From Demequina aestuarii (GTDB taxonomy: Bacteria; Actinomycetota; Actinomycetes; Actinomycetales; Demequinaceae): DNA of 64,000 nt. The stretch lies in the NCBI RefSeq assembly GCF_000975095.1, contig NZ_BBRD01000001.1, forward strand, positions 949,467 to 1,013,466, given 5' to 3'. Shown here piece after piece: positions 45,325 through 55,912 of this stretch (positions are counted from its first letter, which is position 1; each line of letters starts with the position of its first letter). The position numbers were made by a program, and so were the translations under genes. The notes beneath the pieces are model-generated. The model was not told the DNA's origin and made no database searches. It saw only the letters and a program-made list of their open reading frames with translations.

Positions 45325-45690
45325 CTACTTCACGATCGGGAGCGTGAACGGGTACTTGTACGGCTTCCCGCTGTTCGCGGCCATGGCGCCCTGGATGCCG
45401 AACACCAGCGCGGCGATGATCGCGGCGATCCAGATGAGCCATCCGATGAACGGGATGACCGAGATGATGTACGCGATCGAGATGAGGATGCCGAAGTTCA
45501 GCGCCTTCTTGCCCTCCTCGTCGGCGAACGGGCTCTGGTCCTTGCCGATGAGCCAGAAGATCAGCGGACCGAGGAAGCCGGTGAAGACCGTCGCGTGAGC
45601 GAGCGTGGCCATCGTGTACGGGTTCTGGCCCTGCGGCTGTCCGCCGGTGGCGGGCTGCTCGGGGGGCGGGGGAGTCGTGCTGTCAGTCAT
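45325..45690 (-). CDS. DUF4870 membrane protein, copy 2
   Basis: A 121-residue protein with a Pro/Gln-rich N-terminus (TPPPPEQPATGGQPQGQ) and three helices. TMATLAHATVFTGFLGPLI, GKDQSPFADEEGKKALNFGI and the end YKYPFTLPIVK are family features. The ATG at 45690 overlaps the stop of the third copy (ATGA), so copies 3 and 2 are co-translated. Role unknown. Confidence 0.85.
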   Translation of the reverse strand: MTDSTTPPPPEQPATGGQPQGQNPYTMATLAHATVFTGFLGPLIFWLIGKDQSPFADEEGKKALNFGILISIAYIISVIPFIGWLIWIAAIIAALVFGIQGAMAANSGKPYKYPFTLPIVK

Positions 45691-46052
45691 GCGTGTCTCA
45701 CCACTTTGATCTCGTAGGGGTACGTCGCTGGATGCCCTCGACGCACGGAGCGGAATGCCTGGAGGCACAGCGCGACCGCGACGATGAGGATCACCAACTG
45801 GGCCAATGTACCGAGAAACCCCACCAAAGGCACGAGTTCCCTGACGAGCGTGGCGACCACGAACCCTGCAAGTACCAGGAAGCCGAAATCTGTCGCAGTG
45901 GCGGCTTCACGCGCGGCCCACGGGTCGCTCTTGCGCTTCGAGAGGTAGACCATCCACGGCACGAGCGGCCCCGCCATCGCCCCGAGGTGTGCGACGCTCG
46001 CGAGGGTGATGTCGCGGCCGGCTGTCACGTCGTCGTCTGCGGGCTCCCTCAT
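45687..46052 (-). CDS. DUF4870 membrane protein, copy 3
   Basis: A 121-residue protein with a short acidic N-terminus (REPADDDVTAGRD) and three helices. It contains LASVAHLGAMAGPLVPWMVYL and ends GHPATYPYEIKVVR, so it is clearly a divergent paralogue of the two genes downstream. It is the first gene of the pair and is divergent from hrcA across 93 bp that hold the CIRCE element. Confidence 0.8.
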   Translation of the reverse strand: MREPADDDVTAGRDITLASVAHLGAMAGPLVPWMVYLSKRKSDPWAAREAATATDFGFLVLAGFVVATLVRELVPLVGFLGTLAQLVILIVAVALCLQAFRSVRRGHPATYPYEIKVVRHA

Positions 46053-46087
46053 GGGCCCACGCTACCGCCCCGCGGTCCGCGTTAGAA

Positions 46088-46114
46088 TTAGCACTCGAAC
46101 CATTCGAGTGCCAA
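46088..46114 (+). promoter_or_regulatory. CIRCE element (HrcA operator) before hrcA
   Basis: TTAGCACTC, nine bases, GAGTGCCAA. This matches the CIRCE consensus TTAGCACTC-N9-GAGTGCTAA with one mismatch. A TAGAAT -10-like hexamer at 46083-46088 touches its left arm. HrcA should repress its own operon here. Confidence 0.93.
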
Positions 46115-46145
46115 CACGAACGGGTCCCCAGGGGAGGTGTCGTCA

Positions 46146-47162
46146 GTGAGCGAGGAACGCAGGCGCGCCGTGCTGCACGCCATCGTCGAGGGCTATGTGT
46201 CCACCTCCGAGCCCGTGGGCTCGAGGGCGCTGGCGGCGTCGTCCGTGCTCGGTGTGTCCTCGGCGACGATCCGCAACGACATGGCCGCGCTCGAGGAGGA
46301 CGGGCTCATCGCCCAGCCTCACACGAGCGCAGGACGCATCCCCACCGACGCCGGCTACCGCTCGTTCGTCGACCACCTCGCCGCATCGGCGCTGCAGGAC
46401 CCGCACAAGCGGGCCATCCAGACGTTCCTGTCCGACGCCGTCGACCTCAACGACGTCGTGGAGCGGTCGGTCCGCCTGCTGAGCCAGCTCACGCGTCAGG
46501 TGGCCGTGGTGCAGTACCCCAGTCTGCGCGAATCCGCGGTTCGCAGGGTCGAGTTGGTGAGAATGGGCACGGATCGCGCACTGGTGGTCGTGGTCTCGGC
46601 CGACGCCAGGGTCGAGCAGTCCACCATCTCGCTTGGCGGCGAGACTCCTGACGAGGAGTTCGAGCGCGTGGCTCGCGAGATCAACGAGGGCTCCGTGGGG
46701 CATACCCCGGCGGCGCTCCAGCGGTCGCTCGACGGCTGGGTCGCCCGCCCGTCGCAGGTCGCATGGGCGCGCGCGGTCGCCGACGCGGTGGTCACCGCGG
46801 CGCGCGGCGGCACCGTGGAGCGCGTGGTCTTCGCGGGCGCGGCTAACCTGGCACGTGCGGGCGCAGGCTTCGAGTCGGACGCGATCGGCTCGGTGCTCGA
46901 CGCGCTCGAGGAACAAGTAGTGCTGCTCCGGCTGTTGCACGAGATGGCCGCTGACGGCCAAGACATCGCCGTGCGCATCGGCGCCGAGACCAAGAACGAG
47001 GCGTTGGCACGCACGTCGATCGTCGCCGCGGGCTACGGACCGGGCGGGGACGCAACGTCTCTGCTCGGTGCGCTTGGCCCCACCCGAATGGACTACCCAG
47101 GGACGATGGCCGCCGTGCGAGCCGTCGCCCGTTACCTCTCAAGAGTCGTGGAGAACGAGTGA
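46146..47162 (+). CDS. hrcA: Heat-inducible transcriptional repressor HrcA
   Basis: A 338-residue repressor of class I heat-shock genes. The N-terminal winged helix reads RRRAVLHAIVEGYVSTSEPVGSRAL with VSSATIRNDMAALEEDGLI and QPHTSAGRIPTDAGYR. The C-terminal dimerisation domain ends GPTRMDYPGTMAAVRAVARYLS. The GTG at 46146 is preferred over GTG 46137 because GGGGAGG lies eight bases upstream of it. It is controlled by the CIRCE element 32 bp before it. The stop overlaps the dnaJ GTG. Confidence 0.97.
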   Translation: MSEERRRAVLHAIVEGYVSTSEPVGSRALAASSVLGVSSATIRNDMAALEEDGLIAQPHTSAGRIPTDAGYRSFVDHLAASALQDPHKRAIQTFLSDAVDLNDVVERSVRLLSQLTRQVAVVQYPSLRESAVRRVELVRMGTDRALVVVVSADARVEQSTISLGGETPDEEFERVAREINEGSVGHTPAALQRSLDGWVARPSQVAWARAVADAVVTAARGGTVERVVFAGAANLARAGAGFESDAIGSVLDALEEQVVLLRLLHEMAADGQDIAVRIGAETKNEALARTSIVAAGYGPGGDATSLLGALGPTRMDYPGTMAAVRAVARYLSRVVENE

Positions 47163-48295
47163 AGGACTACTACGCCACCCTGGGCGTCTCGCGAGACGCC
47201 TCCGAGGCAGACATCAAGAAGGCCTACCGCAAACTCGCGCGCGAGCACCACCCCGATGTGGCGGGCCCCGATGCGGGCGACCACTTCAAGAACGTGGCGG
47301 CCGCGTACGAGGTCCTCGGCAATGCGGACAAGCGCGCGCAGTACGACCGCGGCGTCGACCCTCGCTCCGCCTCGGGCAGCCAGGGCGGCCCGCAGGGCTA
47401 CGGGTTCGAGGACATCTTCGAGCAGTTCTTCGGCGGCTCCGGCGGACCGTTCGGGGGAGCGCAGCAGCGTGGCCCGGCGTCACGCACGCAGCGCGGCGGG
47501 GACACCTTGGTGCAGACCACCGTCACCCTCGAGGAGGCCGTGTTCGGTGTCACGCGCGAGGTGCAGGTCGACCTCGCCGACAAGTGCGAGACGTGCCAGG
47601 GTACGTGCTGCGCACCGGGAACCTCGCCCGAGACCTGCCGGCAGTGCAACGGCGCGGGCATGATCCAGCGCACCGCGCGGTCGCTGCTCGGACCCGTCAT
47701 GACGACGTCGCCGTGCCCCGGCTGCGGCGGCTACGGCACGATCATTCGTCAGCCCTGCGCGGACTGCTCCGGCCAAGGGCGCACGCACTCTCGTCACACC
47801 ATCTCCGTCGACATCCCGGCGGGCGTCGAGACCGGCACCCGGATCCGCCTTCCGAACCGCGGCGACGCGGGCACGGGTGGCGGCTCCAAGGGCGACCTGT
47901 ACATCGAGATCCGCGAGAAGCAGCACCCCACCTTCGAGCGGCGCGGCGACGACCTTCACTGCACCGTCGAGGTGCCGATGACCGCTGCGGCGCTCGGCGC
48001 CACCATGGGCGTCGACACCTTCGATGGCGAGCAGCAGATCGACGTCAGGCCGGGCACGCATGCAGGCTCGACCGTGCGGCTGCGTGGCCTCGGCGTCGGC
48101 CGCCTTCAGCGCGGCAGCCGGGGAGACCTGTTCGTGCACCTCGACATCCAGACGCCAGAGGACCTGGACGACGAGCAGCGCGAGCTGATGCGTCGCCTCG
48201 CCGAACTGCGCGGCGAGGAGATGCCGGAGGCCACGCTCGCCCCGATCGGCGGCGGCGTGTTCTCACGGCTGCGCGACGCGTTCAAGCCTCGCTGA
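47159..48295 (+). CDS. dnaJ: Molecular chaperone DnaJ
   Basis: A 378-residue co-chaperone of DnaK. The J domain holds the HPD motif (REHHPDVAGPDAGDHF), then comes a Gly/Phe linker (about residues 70-110) and the zinc domain with four cysteine repeats: CETCQGTC, CRQCNGAG, CPGCGGYG, CADCSGQG. The first repeat has Cys where Gly is usual (CQGTCC). Two C-terminal peptide-binding domains follow. This is the second DnaJ type commonly paired with hrcA in actinobacteria. The GTG overlaps hrcA, and rsmE follows 7 bp after. Confidence 0.96.
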   Translation: MKDYYATLGVSRDASEADIKKAYRKLAREHHPDVAGPDAGDHFKNVAAAYEVLGNADKRAQYDRGVDPRSASGSQGGPQGYGFEDIFEQFFGGSGGPFGGAQQRGPASRTQRGGDTLVQTTVTLEEAVFGVTREVQVDLADKCETCQGTCCAPGTSPETCRQCNGAGMIQRTARSLLGPVMTTSPCPGCGGYGTIIRQPCADCSGQGRTHSRHTISVDIPAGVETGTRIRLPNRGDAGTGGGSKGDLYIEIREKQHPTFERRGDDLHCTVEVPMTAAALGATMGVDTFDGEQQIDVRPGTHAGSTVRLRGLGVGRLQRGSRGDLFVHLDIQTPEDLDDEQRELMRRLAELRGEEMPEATLAPIGGGVFSRLRDAFKPR

Positions 48296-48302
48296 CGCCG
48301 CC

Positions 48303-49094
48303 ATGAGCGCACCGGTCTTCCTCAGCGACGCTGCGGCCGATGCGCGCCCCGGCGACGTGATCGCGGTCACCGGTGACGAGGCGCGGCACGCGGTGACGGT
48401 CCAGCGTCGAGGCCCGGGCGAGGCCGTCGACGTGGTCGACGGTGCAGGATGGCGCGCCCGCGGCGTGATCGCGGAGGCGAGCCCAGACCGCATGAGTGTC
48501 CGCGTGGAGTCGGTCTCCCGCGATGACGACCCTGCCGTGGTGCTGGTCCAGGCGCTCGCCAAGGGAGGCCGCGACGAACAGGCGGTCGAGGCCGCGATCG
48601 AGCTGGGTGCCACCCGCATCGTCCCGTGGGCCGCGTCCAGAAGCATCGTCCAGTGGCGGGGCGACAAGGCGCAGAAGGCACGGGCGAAGTGGCAGTCGCT
48701 CGTGGTCACCGCCACCAAGCAGTCGCGGCGTGCCCTCGTCGCCCCGGTGGACCCGCAGGTCTCGTCCGCTGAGCTCGCCCGGCTCGTGCGCGAGGCCGTC
48801 GCCCGGGGGGAGCGGGTGCTCGTGCTTCACGAATCGGCGACCACCGGCCTCGCGACCCTCGCGTGGGTCGGTTCGACCACTCCGGTGTGGGTGGTCGTGG
48901 GGCCAGAGGGCGGCATCTCCGACGACGAGCGTGCCGCTCTCACCGACGCGGGAGCCGAGGCAGTGGTGCTCGGGCCCCATGTGCTGCGCGCCTCGACCGC
49001 CGGCCCGGCCGCGATGGCAGCACTCGCGGTGGCACGAGGGCACTGGACCGCGCCCGGCGCGGCTGACGCCGCCACCGGCGGGGGCCTACGCTAG
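48303..49094 (+). CDS. rsmE: 16S rRNA (uracil1498-N3)-methyltransferase
   Basis: A SPOUT methyltransferase of 263 residues acting on the small subunit. The PUA-like N-terminus has GDEARHAVTVQRRGPGEAVDVVDG. The knot region has ALAKGGRDEQAVEAAIELGATRI, VVVGPEGGISDDERAAL and LGPHVLRASTAGPAAMAAL. The start ATG is 7 bp after dnaJ. The C-terminal end carries the TACGCT hexamer for the next gene. Confidence 0.95.
   Translation: MSAPVFLSDAAADARPGDVIAVTGDEARHAVTVQRRGPGEAVDVVDGAGWRARGVIAEASPDRMSVRVESVSRDDDPAVVLVQALAKGGRDEQAVEAAIELGATRIVPWAASRSIVQWRGDKAQKARAKWQSLVVTATKQSRRALVAPVDPQVSSAELARLVREAVARGERVLVLHESATTGLATLAWVGSTTPVWVVVGPEGGISDDERAALTDAGAEAVVLGPHVLRASTAGPAAMAALAVARGHWTAPGAADAATGGGLR
49087..49092 (+). 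promoter_or_regulatory. -10 hexamer of the HIT gene (leaderless, internal to the operon)
   Basis: TACGCT, then agccgt, then ATG at 49099. It would give the HIT-phoH-ybeY-era genes a heat-shock-independent promoter. It overlaps the rsmE stop. Confidence 0.45.
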
Positions 49095-49098
49095 CCGT

Positions 49099-49440
49099 AT
49101 GAGTGACGACTGCCTGTTCTGCACCATCATCGCCGGTGACATTCCCGGCGACATGGTGCTCGAGACCGAGCGCGTGGTGGCCTTCCGCGACATCGCGCCC
49201 AAGGCGCCGGTGCACGTGCTGGTGGTGCCTCGCACCCATGTGGCGAACGTGGCTGCCGCGGCTCGCGAGATTCCTGAGGTGCTCGCCGAGATGGCGGAGG
49301 TCGCCCAGCGGGTCGCCGACGCCGAGTGCGGCGGCCAGTTCCGGTGGATCTTCAACACTGGCGCGCGCGCGGGCCAGAGCGTGTTCCACGTGCACGGCCA
49401 CGTGATCGGCGGCGGCGAGCTCGGATGGAACCCCGCGTGA
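49099..49440 (+). CDS. HIT-family nucleotide hydrolase (Hint-like)
   Basis: A 113-residue protein. [22 protein letters not shown] at the N-terminus, then [13 protein letters not shown] and the histidine triad [12 protein letters not shown]. Hint-type proteins hydrolyse nucleotide phosphoramidates. The N-terminal CxxC pair fits a zinc-binding Hint subgroup. Its stop overlaps the phoH GTG. Confidence 0.93.
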   Translation: MSDDCLFCTIIAGDIPGDMVLETERVVAFRDIAPKAPVHVLVVPRTHVANVAAAAREIPEVLAEMAEVAQRVADAECGGQFRWIFNTGARAGQSVFHVHGHVIGGGELGWNPA

Positions 49441-50498
49441 GCGGCGCTCGCGTGATCGTGATCGACGACTCCGCCGAGATGACCGCGCTGATGGGCAGCG
49501 GCGACGGCGTGATGAAGGAGATCGAGCGTGGGTTCGGCACGGTCGACGTCCATGTGCGCGGCAACGAGATCACCCTGACGGGACCGGACGCGGACGTCGC
49601 CGCCGCGGCGACGGCCATCGAAGAACTGCGATCGGTGCTCGCCGCGGGGGTGCCCCTGACGGCGGACGTCGCGCGCGAGTCCATGCGCATTCTCAGCGCC
49701 ACCCGAGGCGTCGCCGCCGCGGCGGCACACGCGGGCGATGCCGCCGCCCCTCCGGCGTCACGGCCAGTCGAGGTGCTCGCGCGCTCGGTGCTGTCGACCC
49801 GTGGGCGCACCATTCGACCCAAGACCCATGGCCAGGCCGAGTACGTCCAGGCCATCGAGAACCACACGGTGACGTTCGGCATCGGCCCCGCGGGCACGGG
49901 AAAGACGTACCTCGCGATGGCTCAGGCCGTCGCCGCTCTCCAGGCCAAGAAGGTCAACCGCATCGTCCTCACGCGGCCGGCCGTCGAGGCGGGGGAGCGG
50001 CTTGGGTTCCTGCCCGGTGGCCTCAACGAGAAGATCGACCCGTACCTGCGTCCCCTGTACGACGCGCTGCACGACATGGTGGATCCCGACTCGATCCCGC
50101 GGCTCATGGAGGCTGGCACCATCGAGGTGGCGCCGCTGGCGTACATGCGCGGCCGAACGTTGAACGACGCCTTCGTGATCCTGGACGAGGCCCAGAACAC
50201 CACGCGCGAGCAGATGAAGATGTTCCTCACCCGCCTGGGGTTCGGCTCGACGATGGTGGTGACCGGCGACGTGACGCAGGTCGACTTGCCGGGCGGCACC
50301 CAGTCGGGGCTGCGCGCCTCGCGGGAGATCCTCGAGGGCATCGACGACATCGCGTTCTGCGAGCTCAATGCCGACGACGTGGTGCGCCATCGCCTGGTCA
50401 GCGACATCATCACTGCGTACGCGAAGCTGGACGAGCGCACCGTCCCCCGCGGCGGCGGTCAGCGTCGGCGTCTGGGTCACCAAGGGAGTTCTTCATGA
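49437..50498 (+). CDS. phoH: PhoH-like ATPase
   Basis: A 353-residue P-loop ATPase of the PhoL/PhoH type, probably linked to RNA metabolism. The N-terminal KH-like region contains [16 protein letters not shown]. The ATPase core has [13 protein letters not shown], Walker [29 protein letters not shown], Walker [12 protein letters not shown] and the sensor [12 protein letters not shown]. The C-terminal tail is Arg/Gly-rich. An in-frame ATG at 49425 is an alternative start. The order phoH-ybeY-era is conserved; the stop overlaps ybeY. Confidence 0.94.
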   Translation: MSGARVIVIDDSAEMTALMGSGDGVMKEIERGFGTVDVHVRGNEITLTGPDADVAAAATAIEELRSVLAAGVPLTADVARESMRILSATRGVAAAAAHAGDAAAPPASRPVEVLARSVLSTRGRTIRPKTHGQAEYVQAIENHTVTFGIGPAGTGKTYLAMAQAVAALQAKKVNRIVLTRPAVEAGERLGFLPGGLNEKIDPYLRPLYDALHDMVDPDSIPRLMEAGTIEVAPLAYMRGRTLNDAFVILDEAQNTTREQMKMFLTRLGFGSTMVVTGDVTQVDLPGGTQSGLRASREILEGIDDIAFCELNADDVVRHRLVSDIITAYAKLDERTVPRGGGQRRRLGHQGSSS

Positions 50499-50947
50499 TC
50501 GATGTCAACAACGAGACGGATGTCTCCGTCGACGAGGTGGAGTTCGCAGAGCTCGCCACCTACGTCCTGCAGGAGATGCACGTCGCCGACGGCGCAGAGC
50601 TCGCGATCCTCTTCGTCGACGAGGCCGCGATGGAGCAGCTCCACCTGCAGTGGATGGACGAGCCCGGCCCCACCGATGTGCTCAGCTTCCCCATGGACGA
50701 GCTGCGTCCAGGCACGGCTGATGCGCCCACCCCGCCAGGGCTGCTGGGCGACATCGTCGTGTGTCCCACGGTCGCCACCCGCCAGGCGGCGACCGCGGGC
50801 CACACCCCCGAAGAGGAGATGCTCCTGCTCACCACGCACGGAATCCTGCACCTGCTGGGCTACGACCACGCCGAGCCGGACGAGGAGAAGGAGATGTTCG
50901 CGCTCCAGCGACGCCTGCTGCTCACCTTCCTGGCGGGACGTGCCTGA
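50495..50947 (+). CDS. ybeY: Endoribonuclease YbeY (rRNA maturation)
   Basis: A 150-residue metalloprotein needed for 16S rRNA 3' processing and quality control. The zinc motif [11 protein letters not shown] (Hx3Hx5H) is intact, preceded by [12 protein letters not shown] and [12 protein letters not shown]. The ATG overlaps the phoH stop. era starts 1 bp after its stop. The CorC/hemolysin-like gene that often sits between ybeY and era in actinobacteria is absent. Confidence 0.96.
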   Translation: MIDVNNETDVSVDEVEFAELATYVLQEMHVADGAELAILFVDEAAMEQLHLQWMDEPGPTDVLSFPMDELRPGTADAPTPPGLLGDIVVCPTVATRQAATAGHTPEEEMLLLTTHGILHLLGYDHAEPDEEKEMFALQRRLLLTFLAGRA

Positions 50948-50948
50948 G

Positions 50949-51869
50949 ATGGGAGACGACGCCACCACCGCATCCGAGCACCGCAGCGGCTTCGCGTGCT
51001 TCGTCGGCCGCCCCAACGTCGGCAAGTCGACGCTCACCAACGCGCTGGTGGGGGAGAAGGTCGCGATCATGTCCTCGCGACCGCAGACCACGAGGCGTGC
51101 GATCCGCGGTGTTCTCACTCGCGAGGACGCGCAGCTGATTCTCGTGGACACGCCCGGGCTGCACCGCCCGCGCACCCTGCTGGGAGAGCGGCTCAACGAC
51201 GTGGTGCGCGAGACGTTCAACGAGGTCGACGTCATCGGCTTCTGTCTGCCGGCAGACGAGAAGATCGGACCTGGCGACAAGTGGATCGCGCGCGAGCTGA
51301 GCGAGGCGCGCGCTCCTGTCGTCGCGATCGTCACCAAGATCGACGCGGTGCCCAAGCCGCGCGTGGCCGAGCACCTCATGGCCGTCTCCGAGCTCGCGGA
51401 CTGGGCCGAGGTGATTCCGGTGAGCTCGGTCGAGGACATCCAGGTGGACGTGCTCGCGGACCTGCTCATCAAGTACCTGCCGAAGGGACCGCCGCTGTAC
51501 ATCGACGGCGAGATCACGGACGAGCCCGAGGACGTGCGCGTCGCCGAGCTCATCCGCGAGGCCGCGCTCGAGGGCGTGCACGACGAGCTGCCGCACTCGA
51601 TCGCGGTCATGATCGAGGAGATGGTCGAGCCCGACTCCCCGGAGGCCTCGAAGGACGTTCTCGAGATTCGCGCCCAGCTGTTCGTCGAGCGCGACTCGCA
51701 GAAGGGCATCATCATCGGCCACAAGGGCGAACGGCTGCGGGACGTGGGCGCGACCGCCCGCGCGGGCATCGAGCGACTGCTCGGCCGGCGCGTCTACCTG
51801 GACCTGCACGTCAAGGTCGCCAAGGAGTGGCAGCGCGACCCCAAGCAGCTGGGCCGCATGGGCTTCTGA
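50949..51869 (+). CDS. era: GTPase Era
   Basis: A 306-residue GTPase that helps assemble the 30S subunit by binding 16S rRNA. G1 is GRPNVGKSTLTNAL, the switch I region is SSRPQTTRRAIRG, G3 is DTPGLHRP, G4 is TKID. The C-terminal KH domain holds GIIIGHKGERLRDVGATAR and DLHVKVAKEWQRDPKQLGRMGF. The ATG at 50949 is one base past the ybeY stop. It ends the hrcA-led run. Confidence 0.97.
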   Translation: MGDDATTASEHRSGFACFVGRPNVGKSTLTNALVGEKVAIMSSRPQTTRRAIRGVLTREDAQLILVDTPGLHRPRTLLGERLNDVVRETFNEVDVIGFCLPADEKIGPGDKWIARELSEARAPVVAIVTKIDAVPKPRVAEHLMAVSELADWAEVIPVSSVEDIQVDVLADLLIKYLPKGPPLYIDGEITDEPEDVRVAELIREAALEGVHDELPHSIAVMIEEMVEPDSPEASKDVLEIRAQLFVERDSQKGIIIGHKGERLRDVGATARAGIERLLGRRVYLDLHVKVAKEWQRDPKQLGRMGF

Positions 51870-51900
51870 GGGCGACGTGACCCGCGCATCGACCGTCCGC

Positions 51901-51906
51901 TATGGT
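51901..51906 (+). promoter_or_regulatory. -10 hexamer of the leucine leader transcript
   Basis: TATGGT, six bases, then the ATG of the leader peptide at 51913. A GTGACC at 51877-51882 could be the -35 with an 18-bp spacer. Transcription would start at the leader peptide itself. Confidence 0.5.
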
Positions 51907-51912
51907 GAACGC

Positions 51913-51941
51913 ATGCGCGCACGCTCGCTTCTTCTTCGTCG

Positions 51942-51957
<16 letters not shown>
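51913..51957 (+). CDS. leuL: Leucine leader peptide (14 aa, three consecutive Leu codons)
   Basis: The frame encodes MRARSLLLRRRDEA then TAG. Three adjacent CTT leucine codons sit just before a strong hairpin and 79 bp before leuA. CTT is rare in this high-GC sequence, which would make translation sensitive to charged tRNA-Leu. Leader peptides of this sort have been predicted upstream of actinobacterial leuA. It is too short for usual gene callers. The evidence is positional and compositional; no homology can be shown for so short a peptide. Confidence 0.65.
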
Positions 51958-53778
<1,821 letters not shown>

Positions 53779-53785
53779 CGCCCCC

Positions 53786-54271
53786 GTGTCATGCCTCGTC
53801 AGGCGGTTCGTCCCGGCCGATGCTGGCGCGGTGGCGGCCCTGTGGCGCCAGTCGTTCCCGGACGATCCCGCGCGCAACGAGCCACTCGGCATGATCGCGC
53901 GCAAGCTCGCACGCGACCCGGAACTGTTCTGGGTCGCGTGCGAGCCACCGGCCGATGCGCGGGCCGGGTCCTGCTCGGAGGCTGCGGCGGGAGCGGAGGC
54001 CGGCAGTGTGGTGATCGGGGCGCTGGTGGCCGGCTACGACGGCGTGCGGGGCTGGCTCTACCACCTCGCGGTGACGCCCGTGCATCGGCGCGAGGGAGCG
54101 GCGACGGCCCTCGTCGCGCGGGCGGTTGACGAGCTCCGAGAGCTCGGGTGCCACAAGGTCAACCTCCAGGTCCGAGAGACCAACCGGGAGGTGCGGGCCT
54201 TCTACGAGTCGCTCGGGTGGACTGAGGACCACTCGGCGTCTCTGGGGCGCGTGATCGGCGACTCGCCCTGA
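53786..54271 (+). CDS. GNAT family N-acetyltransferase
   Basis: A 161-residue acetyltransferase. The acetyl-CoA-binding core reads GWLYHLAVTPVHRREGAATALVARAVDEL, then KVNLQVRETNREVRAFYESLGW. This resembles the YpeA subgroup. The middle (ADARAGSCSEAAAGAEAGSVV) is an unconserved low-complexity loop. The GTG start is 7 bp after leuA, so it is probably co-transcribed. The substrate cannot be predicted. Confidence 0.85.
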   Translation: MSCLVRRFVPADAGAVAALWRQSFPDDPARNEPLGMIARKLARDPELFWVACEPPADARAGSCSEAAAGAEAGSVVIGALVAGYDGVRGWLYHLAVTPVHRREGAATALVARAVDELRELGCHKVNLQVRETNREVRAFYESLGWTEDHSASLGRVIGDSP

Positions 54272-54304
54272 GGCGCGCTCGCGCCGGTGAGAGCACGAGC
54301 GAGA

Positions 54305-54310
54305 GACAAT
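54305..54310 (+). promoter_or_regulatory. -10 hexamer of recO (leaderless)
   Basis: GACAAT, then ggggga, then GTG at 54317. It supports this GTG over the longer frame from 54287. Confidence 0.45.
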
Positions 54311-54316
54311 GGGGGA

Positions 54317-55063
54317 GTGCCCCTCTACCGTGACGACGCCATCGTGCTCCGCACCCACAAGCTGGGCGAGGCCGACCGCATCATCACGCTGCTGACCAAG
54401 CGCCACGGCAAGGTGCGAGCGGTGGCGAAGGGCGTGCGCCGCACGTCGAGCAGGCTCGGCTCGCGCGTCGAGCCCTTCATGCTCGTGGACGTGCAGCTCT
54501 ACGAGGGCCGGAACCTCGACATCGTGAGCCAGGTGGAGACCAAGGAGCCGTACGCCCGCCGCATCGCGGAGGACTACGCGCTCTATACCGCCGCGACGGC
54601 GATGGTGGAGACTGCGGACAAGCTGGTCGACCACGAGAAGGAACCCGCGTGGGACCAATACCGCCTGCTCCACGGTGCGCTGGGTGCGCTGAGTCGACGC
54701 GAGCATGACCCGGGAATGGTGCTCGACAGCTTCCTGCTGCGCTCTCTCTCGCTTGCCGGCTACGAGCCGAGCTTCGACCTCTGCGCGAGCTGCGGCCGCG
54801 AGGGACCGCACCGCGCCTTTGTGGTGGCAGGGGGCGGCGCCGTGTGCGAGGCGTGTCGGCCGCCGGGGGCTGCCGCCCCCGCGCCCGCGACGTTCTCTCT
54901 GCTCGAGGCGTTGCTGAGCGGCGACTGGCTCTCCGCTGATGCCTCGGACGACCGGCCGCGACGCGACGCTGCCGGTCTCATCGCCGCCTACACGCAGTTC
55001 CACCTGGAGCGGAAGGTGCGCTCGCTGAGTCACGTCGACAGGACGGATGGTCGACGGGCCTGA
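54317..55063 (+). CDS. recO: DNA repair protein RecO
   Basis: A 248-residue recombination mediator that helps load RecA. The OB-fold N-terminus reads [21 protein letters not shown] then [19 protein letters not shown] zinc finger is formed by CASC and CEAC (about residues 157-190). C-terminal helices end near [13 protein letters not shown]. It precedes uppS, as in many actinobacteria. Confidence 0.94.
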   Translation: MPLYRDDAIVLRTHKLGEADRIITLLTKRHGKVRAVAKGVRRTSSRLGSRVEPFMLVDVQLYEGRNLDIVSQVETKEPYARRIAEDYALYTAATAMVETADKLVDHEKEPAWDQYRLLHGALGALSRREHDPGMVLDSFLLRSLSLAGYEPSFDLCASCGREGPHRAFVVAGGGAVCEACRPPGAAAPAPATFSLLEALLSGDWLSADASDDRPRRDAAGLIAAYTQFHLERKVRSLSHVDRTDGRRA

Positions 55064-55140
55064 CCGCGCGCGCGCCGTGTGATGGTCGCGGGCGGTGGTG
55101 TCGCCCAGCGCCGGAGGGGAGAGGGGGTGACGGGCCCGGC

Positions 55141-55146
55141 TAGGCT
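55141..55146 (+). promoter_or_regulatory. -10 hexamer of uppS (leaderless)
   Basis: TAGGCT, seven bases, GTG at 55154. A competing in-frame GTG at 55127 has a GGAGGGG site seven bases before it, so two starts (leadered and leaderless) are possible. Confidence 0.4.
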
Positions 55147-55153
55147 TGCCACC

Positions 55154-55912
55154 GTGACGTACTCCCGGCCGTATCCGCACGCAGGAGGCGCGACGCCTCC
55201 CGACCTGCCCGCATCGGCCGTGCCCGCCCACGTGGCCGTCGTGATGGACGGCAACGGGCGCTGGGCCAAGCAGCGCGGCTTGCCGCGCACCGAGGGCCAC
55301 ACCCGCGGAGAGGCGGCCCTGCTCGACGTGGTCGCCGGCGCAGTCGAGATCGGCGTGACGCACCTCAGCGCGTATGCGTTCAGCACCGAGAACTGGAAGC
55401 GCAGCCCCGACGAGGTGAAGTTCCTGATGGGCTTCAACCGCGACGTGATCCGTCGCAGGCGGGACCAGATGGCCGAGTGGGGGGTGCGGGTGCGATGGGC
55501 CGGGCGGCGGCCGCGCCTGTGGAAGTCCGTGATCGACGAACTCGAGCGCGCCGAGGAGATGACGGCAGGCAACGACGTGCTCACGTTGACCATGTGCGTC
55601 AACTACGGCGGCAGGGCGGAGATCGCCGATGCGGCGCGGGCGATCGCGATGAAGGTCGCGGCGGGGGAGATCGACCCGTCCAGAGTCTCGGAGAAGACGC
55701 TCGCGGCGCACCTCGACGAGCCCGACATGCCCGACGTGGACCTGTTCTGGCGCTCGAGCGGGGAACAGCGATCCAGCAACTTCCTGCCGTGGCAGGCGGC
55801 GTATGCGGAGTACGTGTTCTCCGACGTGCTGTGGCCTGACGTGGACCGTACCCACCTATGGGCGGCGATCGAGAGCTACGCGCACCGCAACAGGCGGTTC
55901 GGCGCGGCCTAA
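55154..55912 (+). CDS. uppS: Isoprenyl transferase (undecaprenyl diphosphate synthase family)
   Basis: Makes the long-chain Z-polyprenyl diphosphate that carries cell-wall precursors. The 252-residue cis-prenyltransferase has [59 protein letters not shown], and the diphosphate-binding [19 protein letters not shown] then [15 protein letters not shown]. The start is uncertain between GTG 55154 and GTG 55127; the extra nine residues are unconserved. Its stop overlaps that of the convergent VTT-domain gene. Confidence 0.95.
   Translation: MTYSRPYPHAGGATPPDLPASAVPAHVAVVMDGNGRWAKQRGLPRTEGHTRGEAALLDVVAGAVEIGVTHLSAYAFSTENWKRSPDEVKFLMGFNRDVIRRRRDQMAEWGVRVRWAGRRPRLWKSVIDELERAEEMTAGNDVLTLTMCVNYGGRAEIADAARAIAMKVAAGEIDPSRVSEKTLAAHLDEPDMPDVDLFWRSSGEQRSSNFLPWQAAYAEYVFSDVLWPDVDRTHLWAAIESYAHRNRRFGAA

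Noticed and set aside
53789-55855. 688-codon - strand frame opposite GNAT, recO and uppS
   Set aside because: Spans three real genes on the other strand and shows no family features.
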